Assembly: GCA_030592985.1 (NCBI GenBank)
Contig: JAUVIB010000198.1
Location: forward strand, 1-6,309
Source: Calditrichaceae bacterium
Lineage (GTDB): Bacteria; Calditrichota; Calditrichia; Calditrichales; Calditrichaceae
Length of the DNA stretch: 6,309 bases
Direction of reading: 5' to 3'
The translations under genes were made by a program, and so were the position numbers. Below are positions 1 through 6,159 of this stretch, in pieces; positions within the stretch are counted from its first letter, which is position 1; every line of letters begins with the position of its first letter. The notes under the pieces are model-generated. The model saw nothing but the letters and a program-made list of their open reading frames with translations, had not been told where the DNA came from and made no database searches.

Positions 1-893
1 TAAGCATAGATTTAGCCTATTCCTTATCGGATAACATTATTGCAGGCTTATCCTTTAAACCCTATCAAAGACAAGAAATTACAAAAATTGTCACACAACC
101 GGACGGCAAAGCCCCCCAGACCTATCGTTATCGCGGAGAATACTTATTCCGTAGAAGTACCGCTTCAACTGAACGTAGAGCGGTTTTTGAAGGGTATCAA
201 TTAATACCTCAAATTGCATTTAAAAGTCCATATTATGATGGTGTTATACTTTTTAATTATAGCTATCATTGGCACGAACTCTATGACAAACCGAGCCAAC
301 GACTTTATGATGGATTTTACCAGGGACAACAATATAGTATTAATTCTGTTTTTAGGTATTATCTGAATAGAAATCATAATAATATATTCTCAATTGGGTA
401 TAAATTTAACACTCTGCAGGATTGGGCAAGAAATCCAAATGCAGATTTATCAATTTATCAAGCTGATTACAATCAGCATACTATCATCGCAGGTTATTCA
501 CATCATTTTTCTGCTTTACCACTTCTCGCGGCAGTTGAAACATCTTTCTTTTATGATGCCACAACCAAGGATGACTATCTGGCTCAGGTTTACAGAACTG
601 GAATTAATAAAAATTTTAAGATGAGCATGGGAATTGAGTATTCTTTGAAAAAAAACATAGCTATTCGAGGTGGTTTAATTTATAATCAATATGATGAAGA
701 CGAAATATGGAACTATTTCAGTAGTTATTCCGGTTTGTATGCCACTTTTGGAGTGGGGTATACATATAATAATACGGTAATGGATTTTTATGGTTTTTTA
801 GGAAAGTCAGCAAATAATTCCATTTTTGACAAAATATACATAAAAACAAAAGAAAAGATAAATTTTAGTTTTGAAATCAAACATTATTTTTGA
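1..893 (+). CDS. Outer-membrane beta-barrel protein, C-terminal part (5' end outside window)
   Basis: The reading frame is open from base 3 to the TGA at 891-893 and gives 296 residues with no start, so the N-terminus and any signal peptide lie upstream of the window. An internal ATG at 621 is not the real start, because the frame is open and protein-like throughout. The sequence is rich in Tyr, Phe, Asn and Gly and alternates polar and hydrophobic residues in short stretches (for example the segment around GLYATFGVGYTY), as transmembrane beta-strands do. It ends in a strand FSFEIKHYF with a C-terminal Phe, the usual signal for outer-membrane barrel assembly. The protein would therefore sit in the outer membrane. 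I cannot name the family; an FadL/OmpP1-like porin or another FCB-group barrel protein is possible. It is separated from the next gene by 255 nt, so it need not belong to the downstream operon. Confidence 0.8.
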   Translation, partial: SIDLAYSLSDNIIAGLSFKPYQRQEITKIVTQPDGKAPQTYRYRGEYLFRRSTASTERRAVFEGYQLIPQIAFKSPYYDGVILFNYSYHWHELYDKPSQRLYDGFYQGQQYSINSVFRYYLNRNHNNIFSIGYKFNTLQDWARNPNADLSIYQADYNQHTIIAGYSHHFSALPLLAAVETSFFYDATTKDDYLAQVYRTGINKNFKMSMGIEYSLKKNIAIRGGLIYNQYDEDEIWNYFSSYSGLYATFGVGYTYNNTVMDFYGFLGKSANNSIFDKIYIKTKEKINFSFEIKHYF

Positions 894-1148
894 TAAACTA
901 TGGGATTGGTCTAATTTCTTTGATTGCTATAAAAAAGTAAATGAAATTAGAAAAATTTAATTGAAAAAAAATTAAAGTACTCGTTGGTTTATTTTAATAG
1001 ATAAAATTTATAAACCTATCATGAAGATACCTGATAAACCCAAGAAATTTATATTCCGGCTAAAAAGGGTACTTAAATTAATAAATTATCTAAAAATAAT
1101 GGTTTTTTGACTGTTATTTTTTAATTATAAACCAAAATAGGCTATGTT
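894..1148 (+). promoter_or_regulatory. AT-rich intergenic region, probable promoter region of the operon
   Basis: These 255 nt contain no convincing gene. Because the four downstream genes are tightly packed, their promoter most likely lies here. One loose sigma70-like candidate is TTGGTT at 984-989 with TATAAA at 1009-1014, but its 19-nt spacer is long. A second is TTGACT at 1107-1112 with TATAAA at 1126-1131, whose 13-nt spacer is too short for a standard promoter. Both TATAAA boxes sit in the same 9-mer, TTATAAACC (1008-1016 and 1125-1133). A 9-bp inverted repeat (910-918 with 943-951, 24-nt loop) follows the barrel gene but has no T-tract, so it is a poor terminator. Chance matches are expected at this base composition, so the exact promoter is not established. 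Confidence 0.35.
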
Positions 1149-2039
1149 ATGGAATATGCTGTAGAATGTAAAAATCTTACCCACTATTACGGAAAAAGAC
1201 TTATTTACGAAAATATGAGTTTTAATATTAAAAAAGGAAGTATTTTTGGATTATTGGGGAAAAATGGTACCGGAAAAACAACAACAATAAATATTTTAAA
1301 TGGTTACCTGAAACCGAAATCCGGACAGTGTTTGATCTTTGGAGAAGATTCACAAAAATTATCCCCGCAAACAAAAGCTAATGTCGGTTTTCTTATGGAA
1401 GGCCATATTCAATATAATTTTATGAATATTAGCCAAATTGAAAAATTCTACGCTCAATTTTATCCCAAATGGAATAATGCCCCCTATTGGGAACTTATGT
1501 CATTATTAAAAGTCTTACCGGAACAGAAACTTTCTTCCATGTCCTGCGGTCAACGATCTCAGGTCGCTCTTGGTTTGATTTTAGCACAGGACCCCGATTT
1601 AATGATTCTCGATGACTATTCTATGGGCCTGGATCCCGGTTATCGTCGCTTATTTATCGATTATCTCACGGAATATACAAAAGGAAGAGATAAAACAATC
1701 TTTATCACGTCTCATATAATCCAGGATTTAGAAGGATTTGTAGATGATATTGTTATACTTGATTATAAAAATGTTCTTTTATCAAGTACCATTGATGATT
1801 TTAAGAATAATTTTAGACGATTCAGATTTATATTGACCAATAAAAGTCACCAGAAAATAGAAAAAGACGCTACAATTACTAATTTTGAAATTATTAAAAA
1901 TAATATATTCATTTATTCTTTTTCTGATATAAATAAAGTTAGAACATATTTGCAAAGTAAAAATATTTCAGTGAAAGATTTAGAAGAAATTCCGATGACT
2001 CTTGAAGATGCCTTTATAGGTTTAACCGGAAAATATTAG
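1149..2039 (+). CDS. ABC transporter ATP-binding protein, CcmA/NosF-like
   Basis: This is the cytoplasmic ATPase subunit of an ABC transporter, 296 residues. The nucleotide-binding domain fills about residues 4-215. It has a canonical Walker A (GKNGTGKT, 37-44), a signature loop MSCGQ (131-135) in place of LSGGQ, Walker B LMILD (151-155), a D-loop SMGLD (158-162) and the switch histidine H189. Two positions are unusual: the catalytic Glu after Walker B is Asp (D156, followed by Tyr rather than Pro), and no Gln is evident at the usual Q-loop site, where GFLMEG (80-85) is found. Residues 216-296 form the C-terminal extension common in ATPases paired with ABC-2 permeases. The start is the first in-frame ATG after a TAA at 1128-1130; its ribosome site is weak (AGG at 1139-1141). 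It is the first gene of the operon, 9 nt before its permease. The overall type is secure; the transported substrate is unknown. Confidence 0.93.
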   Translation: MEYAVECKNLTHYYGKRLIYENMSFNIKKGSIFGLLGKNGTGKTTTINILNGYLKPKSGQCLIFGEDSQKLSPQTKANVGFLMEGHIQYNFMNISQIEKFYAQFYPKWNNAPYWELMSLLKVLPEQKLSSMSCGQRSQVALGLILAQDPDLMILDDYSMGLDPGYRRLFIDYLTEYTKGRDKTIFITSHIIQDLEGFVDDIVILDYKNVLLSSTIDDFKNNFRRFRFILTNKSHQKIEKDATITNFEIIKNNIFIYSFSDINKVRTYLQSKNISVKDLEEIPMTLEDAFIGLTGKY

Positions 2040-2048
2040 GAGATTTAT

Positions 2049-2720
2049 ATGTTTAAAGCCATAGGCTACAAGGAATGGTTGAAAATCCGCTGGGCAGCGC
2101 TTGGAATAATAATTGCTTTTATTTTGGTCTTCATAAATACGGCATTGACCCTATCATATATTGTGCGGACAAGCGATCCTAATTTATATTGGAATAATCT
2201 GATTTTTAGGATGTCTCTCTATTATTCCTTGTTAAAATACTTACCTCTTTTAGCGGGAATAATCATCTCTTTTTTTCAATTTTTTCCGGAAATAAGTGAA
2301 AATCGTTTAAAATTGGCGCTTCATCTGCCCTTAAATGAAAAATCGATCATATTAAATATGGTTGCTTTTGGGACGACGACATTGTTGGCGATATTTTTAT
2401 TTATAATATTATTATTTACGCTTATGATCTTATATTTTTTCCCGGTCGAATTTTTGTATAGTTTTCTAATAACCACTGCACCTTGGTTCCTGGCAGGATT
2501 AACAATTTACTGGCTCGCTTCTTCAATTTTTGTGGAGCCTATGTGGCTCTTCCGCAGACTTTTTCTTATTCTTATATCTATTGCATATATTAGTTTGTTG
2601 TATGCTTCTAAAGGTTATAATAATTTTGAGGTATCAATTCATTGGTTTTTCCTAATAAGCATTTTTCTTTCTGTCTCAATTCTGATCTCTACTGCCCGAT
2701 TTAAGAAAGGAGTCATATAA
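2049..2720 (+). CDS. ABC-2-type transporter permease subunit
   Basis: This is a 223-residue integral membrane protein with about six hydrophobic segments, near residues 16-36, 60-79, 104-130, 136-158, 168-185 and 198-213. It has no large soluble domain. The stretch after the second segment, PEISENRLKLALHLPL (80-95), resembles the Pro-Glu/Arg-Leu-Lys/Leu-Pro region of ABC-2 permeases, which contacts the ATPase in this family. The protein is rather short, like the compact permeases paired with NosF/CcmA-type ATPases. An AGGAGA ribosome site (2038-2043) overlaps the stop codon of the ATPase gene and lies 5 nt before the ATG, which fixes the start and suggests translational coupling. Its stop overlaps the next start by one base (TAATG). 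With the upstream ATPase it should form an inner-membrane transporter. Direction and substrate cannot be read from the sequence. Confidence 0.85.
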   Translation: MFKAIGYKEWLKIRWAALGIIIAFILVFINTALTLSYIVRTSDPNLYWNNLIFRMSLYYSLLKYLPLLAGIIISFFQFFPEISENRLKLALHLPLNEKSIILNMVAFGTTTLLAIFLFIILLFTLMILYFFPVEFLYSFLITTAPWFLAGLTIYWLASSIFVEPMWLFRRLFLILISIAYISLLYASKGYNNFEVSIHWFFLISIFLSVSILISTARFKKGVI

Positions 2721-3964
2721 TGCTTTTAAAACTCAGCCGTATAGTATTAATATTTATTGTAATATTAATTGCATCCGTTTATTTACCACATTTTTATTGG
2801 ATGGCCGCATCTCCGCGAATTCATAAACCCAATATCTATTATAGTCCGGTAATAAAGAAATTTTTAACTTTTAAATACGACAATAATCCAAATGTTTTTT
2901 GTACTGCTTCAGATGGAAAAACCTATTCCCGCAAAGGATCAGACACTTTACTCCCCTTTTTAAATTATCGTTTATTAGCGGCAAAGAGTTCAATGCCTGA
3001 TTCAATTGACGATATCGAGATAATTTTGGAAGATGTTCGCCGGAATAATTTCCTACTCAGAACACGGCCATATCAATTAGATCTTCCCCAAATCCCGGTT
3101 TACCCATTATTTGAATCAAAACCGGAACGTTTACAATTAGAAATTCCGGAATGTTTTTTCCGGATTACGAAAGACAAAATGGACTTCATTAATACAAAAA
3201 CAAATAAGCAAAATAAACAATTAACGGAGATATTTACTAAATCGCTTGTTAAAGCAGGATTTTCATTTCCTTCAAAAAATATTTTTGGCAATCCAACAAC
3301 CAGAAAAGCCTTTGATGAAGGATACTTTGTTATTGATAACAATAATTTCGTTTATCACATTAAAATGCTTAAAGGTAAACCCTTTTGTGTTAAAACCGGC
3401 ATCCCCAACGATATTCGTATTAAAAAAATCATTATTAAGGAAAATTCATTAAAAGAATTTTACGGCCATATGATAACAAAAGACGATCGGGTATTTTTTA
3501 TATTATATGACCAATATAAATTACAGGAATTACCCAATGAGGGCTATGATTCTTCAAGGGATCATGTTTTCATGGTAGGGAATCTCCTTTATCGTACCAT
3601 TTCTTTTATTTCCACTAATAGTGTTACCAGCACCGTGGTAAACAGGCAATATAAAATAGTTGATACATTAAAAAAAACATGGAAAGATAAATACCAGTTA
3701 ACTCCCGGGATAATAAGCAGTTATATTTTTCCATTTACAATTATGACACAAGATAGAAGTAGTTATTTTACGAATATTTTTATAAAACATATCAGTTTTA
3801 AGGCAATATATTTGCATATTTTTCTATTAATATTCACCATAATTTACTATATAAAAAGAAAAAAATCCATGATAAAGAACTGGCTTGACCTGATCTTTGT
3901 ATTATTATTTGGCATATACGGATTCATATCAATTTTACTATTTCAAAGAGAAGATATTGAATAA
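2720..3964 (+). CDS. DUF4857-like membrane-anchored protein with a large extracytoplasmic domain
   Basis: This 414-residue protein has one N-terminal hydrophobic segment (about 5-24), a large soluble domain (about 25-360), and two hydrophobic segments near the C-terminus (about 362-378 and 388-407) separated by a KRKKSMIK-type basic loop. By the positive-inside rule the N-terminus and the basic loop are cytoplasmic and the large domain faces the periplasm. Its organisation and blocks such as IYYSPVIKKF (39-48), LLPFLNYRLLAA (77-88) and GNPTTRKAFDEGYF (190-203) match my memory of DUF4857 proteins of Bacteroidota, a family with no known function; a profile search was not possible here. The start is supported by AAAGGAG (2706-2712), 7 nt upstream of the ATG. 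It lies between an ABC transporter and an iron-sulfur membrane protein, so it may be an extracytoplasmic partner or sensor for them. It has only three cysteines (61, 145, 223) and no obvious metal motif. Confidence 0.7.
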   Translation: MLLKLSRIVLIFIVILIASVYLPHFYWMAASPRIHKPNIYYSPVIKKFLTFKYDNNPNVFCTASDGKTYSRKGSDTLLPFLNYRLLAAKSSMPDSIDDIEIILEDVRRNNFLLRTRPYQLDLPQIPVYPLFESKPERLQLEIPECFFRITKDKMDFINTKTNKQNKQLTEIFTKSLVKAGFSFPSKNIFGNPTTRKAFDEGYFVIDNNNFVYHIKMLKGKPFCVKTGIPNDIRIKKIIIKENSLKEFYGHMITKDDRVFFILYDQYKLQELPNEGYDSSRDHVFMVGNLLYRTISFISTNSVTSTVVNRQYKIVDTLKKTWKDKYQLTPGIISSYIFPFTIMTQDRSSYFTNIFIKHISFKAIYLHIFLLIFTIIYYIKRKKSMIKNWLDLIFVLLFGIYGFISILLFQREDIE

Positions 3965-3973
3965 GGGGGTAAG

Positions 3974-5929
3974 ATGAGCAGCAAATTTAAATCTTTAAAT
4001 ATATACAAAATTGTACTTCAATATTCCATATTAGTTCTTCTGCTTTATATGGTTATACGACCATTTTTTGATTCATCATATCTCGCTGATTTTGAGACAT
4101 ATTGTCCTTTTGGCGGAATGCAGGCTCTAATTAGCTTTTTGGTTAACACCTCATTAGCATGCAGTATGACGGAAACACAAATATTCCTTGGCCTGGCGCT
4201 ATTTATTGGCGTCCTCTTATTTGGGAAACTATTTTGCAGTTATGTCTGCCCAATTGGAACCGTGACCGAATGGCTGGGCAGCTTAGGCAGAAAATGGAAA
4301 ATCCAAATAACTGTCTCCGGAATAGCAGATCGTGTATTACGTGTTTTTAAATATGCTTTATTGTTTATTACAGCTTATTTCACCGTAGAATCGAGTGAAT
4401 TATTTTGCAAGGAATATGACCCCTATTATGCCATTGTTACCGGATTTGGTCATGATGTTGTTTTTTGGTATGCCGTAATTGGCCTAATTATAACCATTAT
4501 CGGCTCCATAATTGTCCGGCAGTTTTGGTGTAAATACTTTTGCCCTCTCGGCGCAATAACCAACATTTTTACCTATGGATTCGGATTTATTGCTATTATT
4601 GCCGTCTACTTAATTTTACTTTCCTTTGGATTAACCATCAGTTGGCTCTGGCCCTTTGGTATAATTACCGTTTTAGGATTCATCCTTGAAACGGTACGCC
4701 TAAAAGGATGGAAACTCCCTCCTTTTAAAATTACCAGGGATGAGATTCTGTGTACAGACTGCAAACTTTGCGACGAAGCCTGCCCGATTGATATTAAGGT
4801 ATCAGAGTTAAAAACTGTTGAGCATATTGACTGTCATTTATGCAATGATTGTATCTATTCATGCCCTGTTCCCAATACCTTACAAATTAACAAAAAAGAG
4901 AGACGCTGGTTACCGGCAACGGCTGTTATTGTTTTAACAATTATTGGTTTATTTGCCGCTTCATATATCGAGCTGCCCACAATTAATAAAAAATGGGCGA
5001 GTGATGAGAAGCTTGAGCAAGCATCTATCTACAGTCAAAGTGGATTGAAGAATGTGACATGTTTTGGAAGCGCTTCTTCATTTGCCGCAAAAATGCGCCG
5101 CTTAAAAGGCGTTCTGGGTGTTAAAGCATTCGTTCAATCTAATACCGTTGAGGTATATTATGATCCGGATATTTTAAATGAACAACAAATCAAGAAAACA
5201 ATTTTTACGCCATCACGCACATTACTAAGAAATCCCGATAAATCTATTTCTCAAATATCCATTACAACAATGGATATTGAAAAACTATTTGACAGCTATG
5301 ATGTCTTCTATTTTACAAAGCTGCTTCAATCCAATAAGGGTGTTTTTGGATTTAAAACTAAATTTGGAGAACCGGTAGAAGCAAATATTTATTTTTCAAA
5401 TGAGATAACTTCAGCGAAAAAAATAAAGGAATTAATAGAATCTCCCGAACTGACCTATCAAAGCCGTGGAAAAACAGTAAATAAAACATTGAAATTTGAA
5501 GTCTCCTCTGTTTCTGATTCAATAGGAACTGTCAGTAAACTGAATTTTATTAAAGAAATGTTCTCTCCTTACAATAAAATATTTAACGGCTACCGGAATT
5601 ATAAATCGGAAGATTTATCTATTTACCGCATACCCATGCCCCAGGCTTTATCCCCATCAGCCATGCGGAATATCAAATATTTAACCGCCCATATTTCTGC
5701 GGACACCGGGATTGTACGTTTGCAAACGGTCTATATTGATAAACCGTATGCACAAATCTATTTTTCCAATGAACTTACTGATTCTAATTCAGTTTATACT
5801 TATTTAACAGGGGATACCTTACGCTTTCAATATTCTACAGGAAAAAAGGGCGAACGAATTAATACTTTTGTTTTTAAAGCGAAAGGGCATGTTATCCCGG
5901 TAACACCAAAAAAAAGGGAAACTAAATAA
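3974..5929 (+). CDS. NosR/NapH-like polytopic 4Fe-4S membrane protein with a C-terminal tail of HMA-like repeats
   Basis: This 651-residue protein probably moves electrons across the inner membrane. About seven hydrophobic segments are seen (near 12-30, 68-87, 119-137, 162-182, 201-220, 223-240 and 312-331). Two CxxxCP motifs typical of the NosR/NapH group lie at C88/C92 and C186/C190. A double ferredoxin motif at 260-297 (CxxCxxCxxxCP twice: C260, C263, C266, C270; C287, C290, C293, C297) should bind two 4Fe-4S clusters. Positive-inside reasoning puts all of these in the cytoplasm, and puts C44 (in YCPFGG), C63 and C145 on the outer side. After the last segment comes an extracytoplasmic tail (332-651) containing three HMA-like repeats; the first has a lone cysteine, C363. 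The FMN-binding N-terminal domain of true NosR is absent. The start follows AAGGGGG (3963-3969), 9 nt after the previous stop. The iron-sulfur assignment is firm; the physiological partner is unknown. Confidence 0.9.
   Translation: MSSKFKSLNIYKIVLQYSILVLLLYMVIRPFFDSSYLADFETYCPFGGMQALISFLVNTSLACSMTETQIFLGLALFIGVLLFGKLFCSYVCPIGTVTEWLGSLGRKWKIQITVSGIADRVLRVFKYALLFITAYFTVESSELFCKEYDPYYAIVTGFGHDVVFWYAVIGLIITIIGSIIVRQFWCKYFCPLGAITNIFTYGFGFIAIIAVYLILLSFGLTISWLWPFGIITVLGFILETVRLKGWKLPPFKITRDEILCTDCKLCDEACPIDIKVSELKTVEHIDCHLCNDCIYSCPVPNTLQINKKERRWLPATAVIVLTIIGLFAASYIELPTINKKWASDEKLEQASIYSQSGLKNVTCFGSASSFAAKMRRLKGVLGVKAFVQSNTVEVYYDPDILNEQQIKKTIFTPSRTLLRNPDKSISQISITTMDIEKLFDSYDVFYFTKLLQSNKGVFGFKTKFGEPVEANIYFSNEITSAKKIKELIESPELTYQSRGKTVNKTLKFEVSSVSDSIGTVSKLNFIKEMFSPYNKIFNGYRNYKSEDLSIYRIPMPQALSPSAMRNIKYLTAHISADTGIVRLQTVYIDKPYAQIYFSNELTDSNSVYTYLTGDTLRFQYSTGKKGERINTFVFKAKGHVIPVTPKKRETK
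5039..5884 (+). repeat. Three degenerate HMA-like protein repeats within the iron-sulfur protein
   Basis: Protein-level repeats lie at about residues 356-415, 440-510 and 567-637. Each has a helix-like stretch, a Gly-Val/Ile turn (G379, G456, G579), a strand, then a second strand carrying VYYDPDI, IYFSNEI or IYFSNEL (394-400, 472-478, 595-601). The distance from the Gly to the second aromatic of that strand is 16, 17 and 17 residues. The first copy is the most like a real HMA domain (VTCFGSASSF at 361-370, then GVLGV), but its CxxC is reduced to CFGS. Copies 2 and 3 have no cysteine. The alignment is by eye. Confidence 0.6.
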
Positions 5930-6159
5930 AACTTATTCAAGAGTATAAAAATCTTTTTAATGATTTCTGAGGAGAGAATGTTTTTCAGTAATAAGTTGAC
6001 TTAAAATAGACCGGGTTAGTTTTCACTAGCATTTTGGGTGTCCCTCTATAAAGTTAACGATATTGCTCGACATAATTTTAAATACATATTCCAAATACTT
6101 ACTTTAAAACAGCCTTCTTTAGTCAAATTTCAACGTTTTATTGTAATTTTCATACTTAG
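5930..6159 (+). other. Non-coding tail downstream of the operon
   Basis: No gene is supported on either strand in these 230 nt, nor in the repeat that follows, so 5930-6309 is 380 nt without a gene. A purine-rich Shine-Dalgarno-like run, GAGGAGAG (5969-5976), precedes an ATG at 5978, but the frame closes after eight codons (MFFSNKLT, stop 6002-6004). A small stem, 6015-6020 with 6025-6030 (six pairs including one G-U, TTTC loop), is followed by only four Ts and could be at best a weak terminator. A loose 8-bp inverted repeat (5930-5937 with 5989-5996 shifted by one at its inner edge) is probably chance. Confidence 0.5.
6015..6034 (+). terminator. Weak candidate stem-loop terminator after the operon
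   Basis: GTTAGT (6015-6020) pairs with ACTAGC (6025-6030) across a TTTC loop, giving six pairs of which one is a G-U wobble. The next bases are ATTTT, a short T-run that is then broken by GGG. It sits 85 nt after the last stop codon of the operon. The stem is short and not GC-rich, so termination here is doubtful; the stronger hairpin at 6167-6187 could serve instead. Confidence 0.2.

Noticed and set aside
394..624. Open frame of 76 codons inside the beta-barrel region
   Set aside because: It overlaps the barrel frame, which is open from base 3 to 893 and has clear beta-strand character. The alternative frame has no ribosome site or recognisable domain.
910..951. 9-bp inverted repeat after the barrel gene as a possible terminator
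   Set aside because: The stem is AT-only apart from two pairs, the loop is 24 nt, and an A-run rather than a T-run follows on the + strand.
1021..1110. A 29-codon frame (begins MKIPDKPKKF) giving a strongly basic peptide upstream of the operon
   Set aside because: There is no ribosome-binding site, no recognisable family, and a frame of this length is expected by chance; Lys-rich content follows from the A-rich DNA. A leader peptide cannot be excluded.
3100..3342. 80-codon frame on the - strand
   Set aside because: It is antisense to the middle of the DUF4857-like gene, has no ribosome site or domain, and disagrees with the all-plus operon.
3246..3452. 68-codon + strand frame inside the DUF4857-like gene
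   Set aside because: It is a shadow in another frame of a gene whose own frame holds the conserved-looking blocks.
4159..4350. 63-codon + strand frame inside the iron-sulfur protein gene
   Set aside because: The real frame here carries the CxxxCP motif at C88/C92 and a membrane segment; this one is an overlapping shadow.
1149..5929. A true nitrous-oxide reductase maturation cluster (nosRDFYL)
   Set aside because: The iron-sulfur protein lacks the FMN-binding N-terminal domain of NosR, and no NosD beta-helix, NosL or NosZ is present. The similarity is in protein type only, so nos symbols were not assigned.
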